Shown here piece by piece: positions 19,768-32,969 of a stretch of 64,000 nucleotides of DNA (positions are counted from its first letter, which is position 1; the number at the start of each line of letters is the position of its first letter). Source of the DNA: Tubulanus polymorphus (lineage: Eukaryota; Nemertea; Palaeonemertea; Tubulaniformes; Tubulanidae); the NCBI RefSeq assembly GCF_964204645.1, contig NC_134026.1:19362650-19426649 (forward strand), written 5' to 3'. Under the pieces are notes generated by a model. That model was not told the DNA's origin. It made no database searches and saw only the letters and a program-made list of their open reading frames with translations. A program made the position numbers and the translations under genes.

Positions 19768-21172
19768 AGCCCACTTGGGACTTTAGTCCCAGCGGGCTAT
19801 TGCGTTCACTTTTCGTCCGTCGTCCGTCCGTAGACGGAATCCAGTTATTTTGGGAAGTTTTGAAGACGCTTCAAGGTAACGTCTTGATATTTGGGTTACA
19901 CATGTATCTACCCTAGACACATCTTAAGCCCAAAAACTGGCCCTGTCAGAATCAAGATGGCCGACTGGCAGCCATTGTTGTTCGCCAAAATCAGCACTTT
20001 TTACACATTTTTGAACTTTTTGAGGGAAATTTTGAAGACGCTTTGATCAATTACCTTGATCTTTCGGATATATGTGAATCCCCCCAGGGCCCATCAACAT
20101 AACAAAAATTGGGTCGGTCGGACTCAAGATGGCCGTCCTATGACCTTTTTAGTGCCCAAAAATGTTAATTTTGGCCCGAATTCTGAGTCCTGTAGCTTCC
20201 TACTGGTTTGCCATTTCTTATTACAATTTGTGATGGGTGTTCTTTGGAAAGGGATGTTTTATACCTGAGACAGGTATTTTTCATCAGCCAATTATGACGC
20301 AATTGGCGGCCATCTTGGTGTAACCAGTACTCATTCGTAAGTGGGAAAAAGTTTTTCCACATTATATTGATACCTAAGCGTATTTTGCTACCACAATCAA
20401 TTAGAAAGTTGTAGCTCATAACGTGTTCTATGATTGTGGTGAGTTTCAAGGTAATTGGATTTTGTATATGGCCACCAGGGGCGTTGAATAATACAATATC
20501 TTAACATTTCTTTATTATCGTACCTATGAATATTTTGTAACCACAATCAATTGGAAAGTTGTAGCTCATGACATCATCTATGATTGTTGCGAGTTTTAAG
20601 GACATAAGTTTTTTTATATGGTCACCAGGGGGCGTTGAATAGTAGAATAACTTAGTATTTCCTTATTATATTTGTACCTAGGCATATTTTGTTACCATGA
20701 TCAATTGCAAAGTTGTAGTTCATGACATGTTCTATGATTGTGGTGAGTCTCAAGGTCATTGGGTTTTGAATATGGTCACCAGGGGGCGTTGAATAGTAGA
20801 ATGACTTAGTATTTCCTTATTATATTGGTACCTAGGCATATTTTGTTACCATGATCAATTGCAAAGTTGTAGTTCATGACATGTTCTATGATTGTGGTGA
20901 GTTTCGAGGTCATTGGGTTTTGAATATGCTCACCAGGGGGCGTTGAATAGTAGAATGACTTAGTATTTCCATATTAAATTGGTAACGAGGCATATTTTGT
21001 TATCACAATCAATTACAAAATCGTAGCTGCTGACATGTTCTATGATTGTGGTGAGTTTTAAGGTCATTGGTTTTTGTAAATGGTCACCAGGGGACGTTGA
21101 ATATTGAAATTGTTAGATTGTTGAGCATTTGAAACCACTTCCCAAGTGGGCATGGTGTCCCTGGACCCCTAG
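19768..21172 (+). mobile_element. Repeat family A, longest copy (~1.4 kb)
   Basis: Begins AGCCCACTTGGGACTTTAGT, whose GGGACTTTAGTCCC and AGCCC/GGGCT pairs form a hairpin, and ends near GGACCCCTAG. Partial copies at 2438, 18195, 19029, 22239, 23885 and about 39340 share its head, centre or tail. It has no ORF and contains a 154-bp tandem array. Class unknown: a non-autonomous element, possibly Helitron-like or a satellite-bearing MITE. Confidence 0.7.
20331..21110 (+). repeat. 154-bp tandem repeat array, five units
   Basis: The marker GTAG(C/T)TCAT recurs at 20411, 20561, 20715, 20869 and (as GTAGCTGCT) 21023, giving spacings of 150, 154, 154 and 154. Each unit has CTATGATTGT, a CACCAGGGGGCGTTGAATA box and a GTACCTAGGCATATTTTGTT-type stretch. 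Single units without the array occur in the partial copies at about 24060-24235 and 39780-39860. Confidence 0.92.
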
Positions 21173-21421
21173 TTTATACTGGCTAATTGGTAGTTGAATT
21201 TAAATGCTTTCCCGTGGACTTTCAATTGATGGATTACTTGTGAGCTCTAGATAGATCTAGTGTAGATTTTCCTTGGACGACAGATGATGGGGCCTATTAT
21301 TTTCTTTTTACCAAATCCCATAAAAACCTAATAAATGAGGAAGATCAGACCGACTTGGGATAAAAGAATATTTCTAAGTGATAAATTGCTATTGCTGACC
21401 AAAAAATAGCATGGCTACTGT

Positions 21422-21507
21422 GGGATTCGAACCCACCAACTCGAACTTCATTTTTTGCCTTTTTTTATCTATGACGTATGGCGCTAGTTGTCTTATCACT
21501 TCCTGGT
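21422..21507 (-). repeat. tRNA-like (SINE) sequence immediately upstream of FABP gene 1
   Basis: On the - strand GTGGGTTCGAATCCCAC is a perfect T-arm stem and B-box, preceded by a D-arm-like GATAAGACAACTAGCGCC. The spacing between the boxes is stretched by an A-rich insertion, so it is not a functional tRNA. It ends about 75 bases before the FABP start codon. Confidence 0.5.
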
Positions 21508-21580
21508 TCCAGATTTCTCAACAACATCCACTCTCGGATTTTCGATTTTCGGTACCAGTTTTCAGCCCTCGTTTTTGACC

Positions 21581-24500
21581 ATGGCAGCTTCAGTGACAAC
21601 GGACTTCAGCGGATCGTGGAAACTCGATAGAAGCGAAAATTTCGATAAATTCCTGGAATTGTTGGGTGAACGTGAGTGTTACAACATTGATTGTGAAACA
21701 TGATTGATGATGGCATCGAAAAAATGAAAACAATAAGAAAGAATGATCGAATGAATCTTATTTGATGTCATTGTCGTATGTTGATATTTCTATAGGCTGT
21801 TGTTCCCTCTTTATAGTGTAATTGATCCATAATAAAACTTACATTTCACGAATGACCCCCATGGCATAGCCAGTAACTACATGGTTAGGCCTTGACACTG
21901 TCACTGACAGTTTTACGTTCGGATATTTCACAAGCCCATCATCGAATTATCCATCCTCCCCCAACAGGGATTCGAAGGCCACCTGGTATGCTCTCAATTC
22001 AAGTTGTAAAATAGACATTGGCATCAATGCCAGGGTTCACCCAGTCAGGGAAGTGGTTGCATCCAGAGTGATCTGAATCATTTTACGATCCTAGTGTTAG
22101 GCTGCCTACCCAACCACACAGACAGCTTTTTGTGGTCTTTTAAGGAAAAGTTCTTTAAAATCCAAAAAAGTTTTGTTTTATTCTATCAACAAGCTGATGT
22201 TGACCAAGCTGATGTTCATGTTTTGAAGACACTTTATTTATTGCGTTCACATTTTGTCATCTGTAGACGGAATCAAGTTATTTGTGGAAGTTTTTGGGTT
22301 TTTTCGTCCAAATCAGCACTTGTTACAGGTTTTTGAAATTTTCAAGGAATATTTTGAAGACGCTTCGATTCAATTATCGTGATCCTTCCTGTATCCCCCA
22401 GAGCCTATCAGCATTTAAGAAAAAATGGGTAAATCGGACAAATGATGGCTGCCTTTTAACTTTTTTCGTGCCGAAAAAGGTCATTATCGGCCTGATGGTG
22501 TGCTAGATTGTTGAGCATTTCTCCAAGTGGGCATGGTATCCCTAAACCCTTAGGGGCCAGTTTTAAAGACTGGTATGTACTTTAATTAAACTCGATTCAT
22601 TTTCAATTGAGTTAGCCCCTGGGCTTTAAAGTTAATACCAGTCGATAAAACTGGGCCCTAGTTTTAGTAATTAATCTTCAATATGGTTGTGGATCTAATA
22701 TACATACTGGTATTGATTGGTGTGCATTTACGAGAAAAGCTAAAAATGTTCTTCAAAAATTTTGTGCTTGTGTATAGGCCTAAATAAGCTCACGCATAGC
22801 CAGCTGATGTATAGCCTAATTTGCTCCATCTGGTGCCTGGCATTGCCTTATTTTTTTGTAGGCTAATCTATATACTGGTACTTAATTGATAGCTATCGTT
22901 ACTTTCCATACATCAAACTCCAAAAATCCAAATTTTAGACTGGTCTAAATTTGGCCCGTTGCAATTTGGCGAGTTTCGGATATCATATGATTTCTATATT
23001 ACCTAAAAATTAATGTACAGGCTGATGGAATTATTTGTATTAAAATCTAGTCTATTGCTCGTGTTGCTCAAGGAGTACCCGTGTGAATACACACTCTGAT
23101 TTGGTCCATCCAAAATTTGGTCCATTCCGGGTATGACCCCTTTTGAACGGGTTTAACTAATGGTAATTTGAACGCGTCTTAAGTTCACATACAGTAGGCC
23201 TATGTAGATCTCATTCTCCCTCGGCAGGGATTCAAACCTGATGGAATCGCTACACTCAGCCACGGCACGAACCCCTACCACAGTAGACCAGGTGCGCAGG
23301 TACATGCGCAGCTTTGCCGCACGAAAACTTGTGGTACCAATCAGATTGCTTGTTGTATAATCGCTGAGGTAAATTTCACGGAAGAACTATAAATGGGAAA
23401 ACCTGGGCTAAAATAAAAAAGGATTTTTTGGCTTAAAATGACATTATCTAAGTTGCGCACATAGCTGCGCCCTCGGTCTAGTGTGACAGTCACAGGGGTT
23501 CGCACCGTGGCAATCTCGATGCCGTCGTGTGCCGTGGGAGGATGGTGGATCTATACCAAACCAGTGTCCTACAGGTTTAATGAAAGCTTGTTGTTAGCCT
23601 AACTGTCGTCAGTCATTCTTCGCAATTTTTTCCAAGCTTTTTTCTCTTCTCTTTCAGATGAAAACTTCATGACTCGACAGATGATGAAGATCGCCCGTTT
23701 CGCAAAACCAGTACAGACGATCAAACAGGATGGCGACAAGTTCAACATCGAAACAAAAAGTGTCGTTAGGACGACTGTAGTCGATTTCAAATTGGGCGAA
23801 GAATTTGAGCGCGAGGAACAGGGCCATAAATTAAAGGTAAAAAAATGGATATGATCAGCCTCTACCAGGCCTATGTTAGTACCCAACAGTACCAGAGTTT
23901 TTCGATCCTAGGTTTCGACGAGGCTTTGTCTACTGTCTGCCTGTCTATTTGTGTCTCTGCTTTCAGCTACTAAGCTTTGTTATTAGCAGATAGATCTTGA
24001 TGTAACTTTGGTACCTACCGTAGTTACACTAGGAATACCGAGTGTATTGTTATCACCACCAGGGGGCGTAAAGTATTGAAATAGATAATATGGGTTCTAT
24101 GCATATTTTGTTGCCACATTCAATTGCAAGGTTGTAGCTCATGGCATGTTCCATTAATGATTGTTCCAAGTATGAAGGTCATCGGTTTCTGTAGGCCTAT
24201 GTGCTCACCAGGGGGCATTGAATATTGAAATTGTCTGATTGCTGAGCACTTCCAACCCTGTTTCCAGATGGGCATGGTTTACCTGAACCCCTAGGTAACT
24301 CTCCACTGAGACCAAAGGTGTCCACTTATCATTTAAAAATGGTATCCCTGCAGCTCTAATTTTGATGAAACATGATAGGCCTAAGCATTATCTTTGGAGC
24401 TACGGTATAAATATTACACAGTATATTTTATGTGGTTATTTGCATGAATTATGCAAATTAGTTATTGCATTGAGGTGCTTTTCATTAGGCAAATACCTAG

Positions 24501-26848
24501 CCATCATTATGCAGTAATTATTTTTACTGCCTACCGGTAATTGTTAATAGAATGGAGGCTCTTAATTCTTTAGATTGGATGAATCTCAGTAATCCAGGGT
24601 TTATAGATTTAAGCCCTGGCTTTGTGGGTCAACTTCATTTTGAGGTCTCCAGTGATTGGGACATCAACTTTCAATCCTCTCAATGATATTAATGTAGTAC
24701 CCTGAGTTGCACCTAGTGCAGGGTTGAGGGAGTTGTAAATAGAACACCTTTTGAGAGTCTTGATATAATTTTAATTTTGTATACTCCGGTACTCGTGAAC
24801 AAACAAATACTCAGTCTCGACGTAAATGTACTGGTACCATCTTTTTTTTAGGCCAAGGCTGAATTGACTGATGGTAAACTGGTTATTACGCAAGAACCAA
24901 AAGACGCTGAAAGTAAATTGCGAAAACAGAAAGTAGCGCGTGAAATCAAAGATGGTGAACTAGTCATGGTGAGAATATTTTCTTTTTCATCGAAATCTTT
25001 CTAAAAAAGGGAATCATTCGTGCTTTATGAAAAATAGCCTACATTCAGAAGACTTCAGCATTGCAGATAGGCCCTATGCCTTTGTTTAGGGTCCTGGCTC
25101 AAGGTAAAATAGTAAAATGGTCCAAAACATTTGATATGGCTTCTGCAGAAATTTGGCTTAAAAATCTAACTAGAATGGGCTTGACTGTTCATGTAGTAAA
25201 AAATCAGACTTTGTCTAGATTCGTGCATGTTCTATTTTGGTATTATTCACGGAATGTTCTGTAGAATTGATAGGCCCACTGATGTTTAGGTCAAATAATG
25301 TTGTGATAAAGAATTACTTGATATGGTTGACCTGTCATCGTTTCTTTCAACAAAAAAGACAAGACTACCGGTAGTCAAAGATTTTTGGAACGTAGTTAAA
25401 AATTCTTTCCTTTTCTCTTTGAACGACGTGATTTGAACATAATGAATTATAAGATTACGTTTAATGGAAAGATCTTTTTTCGCTTGGTTCATTCACAATT
25501 TGGATCAATTTCTATGAGCTGGACATTTTCTTATGCGCTATACTGATTCCTGTACAATGGGTAAAAGTTCATGGGGTATGAGATTAAACAGGTTGTAGGT
25601 AAGAATCCCCTCTGTAAAAATCCCCAAATATTCTAAGTAGGTAAAAATCCCCACTTGGCGATTTTCAAGAACATTTCAAAGCAAAATGTTTCTCCAATTT
25701 TATTCATTTGCAATGAATCTGAAATATGTCTGAACTGCGCAATGAAATCTTTCGTTGGGATAAATTCTTAAGTACACTCTAAGAATAAAATGAATTGTTG
25801 GAATTGATAAGAATAATGAACTTTTTATTTGTAATATCTTGAAATTCGAACTGGAATATTTTTTAACTATGAACTCTCGTTAATTTGTGGTATATTTGTG
25901 CTGTGCGATGCCATGAATTATAAGCAATAATTAACTTTAAATTTGAAATATTTTAGATTCAAGCTAGTTTAATATATTTGAAATGTGTGATGAACCCTTT
26001 CATTAACTGCGATAACTTTAAGTACAATACTAATTTAGTATTAATGAACTGTTAATTTGTAGTTTGTTGTAATTCAAATAGTATATACTATAGTTTGTAT
26101 GCTCGATATATACTTATGGTGTTCAGTTCAGAAGGAGGGGGATTTTTACCTACTTTGAAGAATTGGTGTTTACCGAGGGGATTTTTACCTAGGGGATTAC
26201 CGCTAACCGATTAAACGTGTTGTTCCCTAGGTGGGAAAAAGGACCTCATAAATGATGAGATTGGTGCTCAGGGCCAAACCATTCCACACTGGTCGAGCAT
26301 GATGCCAAGAGCTGTGGATAGGTAGGACTGATCAGCTATTGATCATCAGTGGCCGTATTGGCCGCAAGCAAAGTAAAAAAGTCACATTCCACAGATAATA
26401 TGGCATGCACTGAATGAATGGAATGATTATATCGTGTGTGGTCATTTTTAGTTGCCTATTAAACAAACTGTGTATGTGCGTCATCAATCAGATTTCATAC
26501 ATTTAAGGCTCGTGATATTTCAACACCAGATTGCAAGGCTGAAATATTACATAAATCAAATAAAACCCATATGTGTGAGATCCATGGTTTCGTAAGCTCT
26601 CGACTCAAATTTCATCACATGCAGCTGCAGTTTTCGTACTTCTATTTCGACCACGAGATGATTTTGATCGACGTAAAACCGTTTCCTTTCAGACAATTGT
26701 TCTCGGGGACGACGAGTGCATCTGTACGAGAGTCTTCAAGAAGGTCGATCAACCAGCCCCAGCGGCCACCGCTGCCGCCGCACCCAAAAATGAAAAACCG
26801 AAAGAAGAAGACGCGAAACAAAACGACGAGAACGCCGAAGGGCAGTAG
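21581..26848 (+). CDS. Fatty-acid-binding protein (FABP/CRABP family) with C-terminal tail
   Basis: Cytosolic lipid chaperone of the intracellular lipid-binding protein family. Exons 21581-21671, 23658-23836, 24852-24968 and 26693-26848, phases 1, 0 and 0, encode 180 aa. This is the standard four-exon FABP gene layout. Residues 9-28 (FSGSWKLDRSENFDKFLELL) fit the family signature G-x-[FYW]...[NHG]-[FY]-[DE]. Later strands are conserved: VVDFKLGEEFE, VAREIKDGELVM and ECICTRVFKK. The ligand-carboxylate arginines expected in the VAREI and CTRVF motifs are present, but the usual final Tyr of R-x-Y is Phe. Family members are about 132-137 aa; here about 45 extra residues, Ala/Pro then Lys/Glu/Asn-rich, follow the last strand. 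The donor after exon 1 was chosen as GTGAGT at 21672, which gives phase 1, identical to the second paralogue. Ligand unknown. Confidence 0.9.
22239..22556 (+). repeat. Repeat family A, deleted copy in FABP intron 1
   Basis: Carries the head part TTGCGTTCAC, the GTAGACGGAATC box, a middle with TTTTGAAGACGCTTCGAT, and the tail CCAAGTGGGCATGGTATCCC, but none of the 154-bp array. Internal deletion relative to 19768-21172. Confidence 0.7.
23213..23547. mobile_element. MITE family B, copy 2, in FABP intron 1
   Basis: Colinear with 15153-15642 except for the absent SINE. It shares GCTACACTCAGCCACGGCAC-type sequence, GGTACATGCGCAGCTTTGC, TAAATTTCACGG and GGTCTAGTGTG, and has inverted ends near CTCCCTCGGCAGGGATTC and GTGCCGTGGGAGGATGG. 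A further end fragment may lie at about 21950-21985. Confidence 0.75.
23885..24300 (+). repeat. Repeat family A, partial copy in FABP intron 2
   Basis: Contains one 154-bp-type unit (CACCAGGGGGCG, CATATTTTGTTGCC, GGTTGTAGCTCATGGCATGT) and the family tail GGGCATGGTTTACCTGAACC. The head is missing or unrecognisable. Confidence 0.65.
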
Positions 26849-27554
26849 ATACTTGTGTGCGGTAAAACAGAAGCTGATCTTACAGTAGTACTTGTTCACG
26901 AGCTGGAGTTGTTATATGATGTCGAAGAGTGATAAAACTACTAATTACATGTTCAGAGTAACTTTGATGAAGATACTCTGTACTGATTATTATTATCTAA
27001 TCATAAACGAAAGGGGTTTCAGAGAAAACGCTTCAATCGTCGTTCATTTTGAGACCTCGGTATCGACGAATCAAACAAACTATTTACTACATGTAAAAAA
27101 AAACCCCGCAAACATACCTTTATCTTGAATTGGCCGTAAACGAAGCACGAATTGGATTAGACCAATTCGGCCATTTTATTTAAAATTTACATCGACGTAG
27201 AAATATTTCTTTCGAACCTTCATCACCAGCTTCGTCGTAGTTGCCATTGATTTCGAATTGGACAATAATCGCTGCCGAGCTTTTATTTGTCGTTTCCGTG
27301 CCCTATAGAATCGTTGAATTATTATTACTATTATTATTATTATATTATATAGAATGCTCTATTGACTGTTTAACGCTGAAGATAATATTGTTGACATTTT
27401 CGATCGCGCCCGGAAATGATGATACATACTCTTTACCCAATAGATTGGAGAATGCTGTTTGCTGATGTACTGCAAAGCATCGCCTCTTCTGATCTTGGTT
27501 GCACAAATCGGTGAAATATCTTGTTAGAATTTTTGTTTTTATCGACCACTTCAG

Positions 27555-27560
27555 AATAAA
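27555..27560 (+). terminator. Candidate poly(A) signal of FABP gene 1
   Basis: AATAAA about 707 bases after the stop codon of the first FABP gene; no earlier perfect hexamer was noticed. Usage is inferred. Confidence 0.35.
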
Positions 27561-30420
27561 AAGTAGTTCACAATTTCAGTATCAATTCAACTCGTTTGCT
27601 GGTGTCATAATTTGATTACTTATTTAGCAATATATTGGCAATGGCGGTGGAAGCACAAGAGATAGTCGGCAGCAAACTTGTTGATATAGATATAATGAAA
27701 TTCATTTCACAATTGTGGAAATGACTTCCCTATGGCATGAAATTTATTTGTGAACCCGACTATCGAATGCAAAACTGAAATTCTTCGAAAAATATATTTC
27801 GTCAATCGTAAGAGATTCTATTGGCTAAAGAGTGTGTCATAATCTCGCGTTTGATTGGTTACGTTTTGTGGTTCTCGTTACATTTTGAATATAATATATG
27901 ATAGTTGCGAATAATCATATTCTTCCGAAGGTACTATTTTTGTCGTCGATATTTTTAGAGATATTTTGTGTAGTTGGATTCGTTGGTCAGTACGAATATT
28001 ATATAGTTAAGAAACCTTCGCGTTTTATATATGTACCGTAGAAAATAGTGTAATTCGCCAGTCGGACTTTTTTGGAAATTTTTCCCGAACTGCATGAAAA
28101 CAAAATGGAAATTCGAAAGAATCCACACGCTCTATTGTAGAATGTGATATATAGGAATTTTAAACCGCAATTACTTCTTTTTTAGGAAATGGGTTCCGAG
28201 CTATCGATGTGCCAAAAATATTTACTGCGTTTATCAGTTTGTAAATTCTCCGGCTTTCTTGTGAACCGTCGAATATGCACTTGTGTTGAAACTGAGAAAA
28301 ATCAATTCCAAATTTTGAGCGAAAAAGGAAAATATCTGTGTAGTTTTTAGTTAGAGATTAGGAAAAGAAACGTGACAAAGATTTTCATATAAAGACGCGG
28401 ATTATATTTTCATTTAACTCCATAGAATTGCTTCCTGATAAATACATCGCTATATTGATGATGAACATATCTGTCGGATAGAAAAAGTAGATGTTCTTCG
28501 AACTAAATACGAAATGACATTCCAGTCGTTCGTGAAATTTTGCGTAAAAAAAAAATATGAGTAAAACTTTGCATTTGCTTGCTTGCATTCCAGTGCCGGT
28601 CCCGAAAGAGAGAAGTTCAAATTGTGAGTGGGTGCGAGCCTCGAGCCTCGATCGAGGTGAGATCGATGTGAATCTTTATCCGTGTGTACAGTACGGTAGA
28701 CTCCTCCTCGCTCGGTGGTAGACATATAATCATATATTCAATAGACTGCTCACATATCTGTCAATATTTGTCGACCACTTACCGAGAAATTTTATCCAGT
28801 ACTCTCAGTATGGTATATATTATATAAATATATATATGTATAGCTTTCCTGGCTGTCTCGAAATTTTAAGGAATGAAACCTAGTCAACTCCTCCGAAGCA
28901 TTTCCTTTTTACTTATTAATCACGTCGGAAAAGTTGCTTCCCTTCATTTCATACCTAAGTGTAAAGTACGATACATGATGAAACGTTTAGTAAATGCGCG
29001 AGATTCTTCATCTACTCTTAGAGCGATATTTTCTTGACGCCGTGTGGTGATTCTGAGATTTTTTGCTTAAATAACTTAAAGCGTAGCTCATCGTTATTTT
29101 GGTATCGTCGTCGAATTCTCGAAATGCATGTGATACCTAACAAATCTGCTCTTGTTCATTATTTCAAAGCCTTAAAGCGTATATGGTTATATATTTTTGT
29201 ATCCTTTTTAAGCACACTACGAGATACTCAAAATTTGGGATTCTTGTCTCCATCCCCCTGAATTAAGTTTGGATGCCACTTTACAGGATATATTGTAAGC
29301 ACTTCTATTATGTTTGAAATCAGTCGCATAAGTACACAGAAAAGCTTATGTTATATCAGTATGCCCTTTGTCAAACAACCTACAAGTTTTTTGAAGTAGA
29401 TTTTTGAAGACCCGGAACACTACAGATAGTAATGGAATTTGTACGAAATGTGTTGTTATACGCGCACATATGTGTCGTCGAAGGTCTCTTCCGATTTGTT
29501 GAAGCTCTCGAGAAAGACCCTTTCTTCTGACAATGAACTACAACAAGTGAATTCATCGAATTTTTACGCAACAGTCAACTTGTGCTCTAACAAAAAGCGT
29601 ATGAATTTAAGTTCTAGGTAGGCTATATACTAGGCAGAAAAAAAGTGGTGAAATATGCAACCTAAACGTGTGTACTTCGTTTTGCATTTATTTTCATGTT
29701 TTCAAGCACTTGATAACTTTTCATATAAGAAAATTCATTTACATATATTCGATAAAATCAATTGTTGCTATTTCACCTAACTGAAGAATTTCGTTCTAAC
29801 TCTAGAGGTTAAATACGTTCCATTTGGGCGGAAATCATTTAGTTAGGTTCATCAGATTGATCGTCAGATCCGGCCGGTTCCATTGCGGAGTTGTCGAACA
29901 GTTACTCTTTGCATTCCGAATGTTAGTGGCCCTGAATACATTTATTAACTCGATCATGCAACTCAGTTGAAAATGTTGAATTTGTCTCCTTAAGATTTAC
30001 CTTACCATTCCTTCTAATGCATTTACGGACAGTATTTTGTCTCGAAAGAAAAATTCAGCTCTGTAACATCGGAGAAGATTTATTTCCATTGTGAGGCATT
30101 TAGAATCGCGATATTTCTAAACGTATATTATACGTAGTATTATGTACCTGTAGAATTTGAATTTGTTTTACGGCATATAACGGTCACAGTGTGTTGTTCT
30201 CTGTTTGATTAGACTGTAGAAGCAAAAATCTAGTTCAATCAACAGGTTGAATATTTTGCAATGGAGATGAACACTTGAAATAGAAAAGTGAAGTGTTGAC
30301 ACCAACATGCTTCGCGCAGTTGCTGCAACTGCCTGGGTTTTTACTGGATCTATTTTGAACAGGGGACGGGGGGGGGGGGTACTCTCCTCACTTTCAACTG
30401 ATTCGATCAGTTATTCCGAT

Positions 30421-30706
30421 CAGGTGCGGATCCAGACCATATTTCCCGTATATGTTTCGGTCAAATGTTTTGGCGCCCTTCCGAAATTCTGCATGAAATT
30501 TTGTTGATCTGCCCACTGGCACCAGATCTCTGGTTGGGGGAAATGGCTGCCAGAAATACACTAGAATACACTGAATGGGAACGAAATTTTCTTGGGGCCT
30601 GAACCCTTGTCATTAGCTCCCGCAAGGCATGGATCGTGGACTACATTGTATACAGGTGCCTTCTTTTCCGTCAAATATGGTCTAGAAATTCCCGGGATCC
30701 TCCATT
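30421..30706. mobile_element. hAT-type MITE, decayed
   Basis: Left end CAGGTGCGGATCCAGACCAT; near the right end the - strand reads GGAGGATCCCGGG...TAGACCATATTTGACGG, so inverted ends including AGACCATATTT are visible. The CAG-x-GGCGGATCCAG type terminus is typical of hAT-related MITEs in invertebrates. Confidence 0.45.
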
Positions 30707-32969
30707 ACACTTAGCTTAGCTATGCTTAGCTTATGTAATCATTGGATATGTCAGTACATTACTTAGGTCATCCTAATATTCGTGTTGCGATTTGAGTTCA
30801 ATTTACGAAGTGTAACCCTGTCTGATATCGAGTACTATAAGAAGTACTGTTGAATAATGTTTTAGAAAAAACCTGTTGTTTTGCCCTGTGCTTTTTTTGA
30901 ATGCGGAAACGACGTTGATAGACAAGCTCTTCTCAACGTGGCCTCAAATGAATGAAATACACATCGACAAAGACGTAACAGCTGACACTTGGTGGCACAC
31001 ATGCTCGTGCGGGAGGGAGATTGGTTTCTGACATTTTTTATTACATTATTACATTGATTTTGATATCGTTTAGTTGTCGTTGCGTTTTCTTTTTATTACA
31101 CTACGTCATTGTGGACAGCTTATATAATTGTGTACACTGCGGTCAAACCCGCTTAATTTCGATCAGTTTGTTTCGATCTAGTCCAGTTATATTGTTAAGT
31201 TATTAACGGACCGCCTTCATGGCCCGCAGAAGTGTACCGTATTTAGAATATGGTGTTTGATCCGGAATTCTCAACTTAAGTCGGATAAATTGCCCCGGTC
31301 CGAAAAGAGTTCACCTCAGCCGTGTCTACTATAACGCGTTGTACCCAAATGAGAAATGACAATTTTAAGTGAATATAACAATTTGTCGGTTTCATTTGGC
31401 CCTTCATGTTGGTAGTAAAATCAGATTATGCCGTAGTGTTATTGCCGTAGCGTCATGTGTGTGGGATTTCTTGTAGCGGTGTTTGCTTATCCCCGAAGCC
31501 TACCGAGTACGAAAAAAAGAGTTTACTGTCGAAAAAATTTTGAACCAATGCGAGAAATCGAAAGTAATTAGTTTTACTTATGAAAACAGGACTGTTTATA
31601 CATGTAGCATATACTATATACTATTAACAACACCTTTTTTTTTAATCAGAGCGAGAACATCTGTGTAATTCATGTTTTAGCGCTATCGTATTTATGTTAT
31701 TAGTAATTGGTTTTTATCGCTATTAAAAGATGGCTGCCACCTGTCAAACGTTGTGAAGTATTAGTATCTAGCATCTACACTGCTTCTAGCAATACTGATA
31801 CACTTTCAAATTGTCAAATTATCCCCAGCAATTTCGGGTATCAATCAATCAGCTTATTGATTAATCGGAAACTTTCTCTAAAGCCAGCTGTGTAGGTCAG
31901 CCTTGACCGCTTCGTTGCAATTCGATTCTCTGCGACCAACGACGATCGCATTGCAAAGCTTTTTCGACCTACGTGACTGCGCGTGAAGCATTGCTACAAA
32001 TCGATGTTACTGTCTCTCCTATAGTTGCAATCAGCGTAGACCGTTCTTGTGACTATGAGAATCTATAGCAAACCGTTGACTGTGTTGCGGTCGACCTTAT
32101 CACCAATTTGTGACAGTTGCAACTGATTGTGTTGCAAGCGGTGGCATGTTGACCGACGCGTGCCTTGGGCTCATCAACGATTTTAGAGCGCATAGGCTTA
32201 TGCCACTTTGAAAAACGGATCTTCACTCATTGCTAAGACGACAGCATTTGAGACAGATGTTCCACTTGAAAATAACGTTCAGTCGATCAGAGATAAGATA
32301 TTATTTGCCTCTATATCCTCGCTAAGAGCAGCGCGAAATATCTATTGATAATTTTTCGTGAATATTTGTTTTGCTTGTGTTTTAAGTACGGTATCTAGTC
32401 AAACGAAAGCAATAACTTTTTCGATGAAGTCAGAATTTTATGACATTGTCTGTCGATCTAGCCTGTGTTTTGTTTCGAAATGCCTTTTTAGATCTCGGAA
32501 GGTAATGAATTTTAGAATTGTTGGCTATTAAAATTTTTATCGATAAGTATTCGAAGTTGGCAATATCGTCGTTGCATTTCCCGAGTATAATACGTGTCTC
32601 TCTCCATTGCTGGTTTAGATTCAAGTTAAGATTGACAATTCGAGATGATTTTAACTGCTTCTGCACGGACGCCGAATCATCCGCAAAATCACTGACGGAG
32701 TTCAGTAGTTACAACCTGATACGATTAGTCAGATCGGTATAAATCAGATAGACGTTCAAAGCCAGAGAATAATATTGGGTCGGAGTGCCTTTGAAATATA
32801 TTTCTGTCAGATCTACGAAGGTGAAAACTCGTATAAGTTGTAGTATTTTTATGGTCCAAACGATGACAAATAATGATGATAATTAGGACTGGCATTTAAG
32901 CCCTGGCGCAGCGGTCAGTCGGACACCGGGGTTACAAACAAGCTATGCTATTACCGTTGTTGACCAATG

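Larger units (their letters stand above)
18142..21580. other. 3'UTR and repeat-rich spacer before the first FABP gene
   Basis: Holds family A fragments (18195-18440, about 19029-19065), candidate poly(A) signals AATAAA at 19493-19498 and 19718-19723 for the upstream gene, the full family A copy (19768-21172) and a tRNA-like sequence (21422-21507). No coding exon is visible. Confidence 0.65.

Noticed and set aside
20331-21110. CRISPR-like array
   Set aside because: Units are 154 bp, contiguous and diverging throughout, with no conserved short repeat and unique spacers; it is a eukaryotic tandem repeat in an interspersed element.
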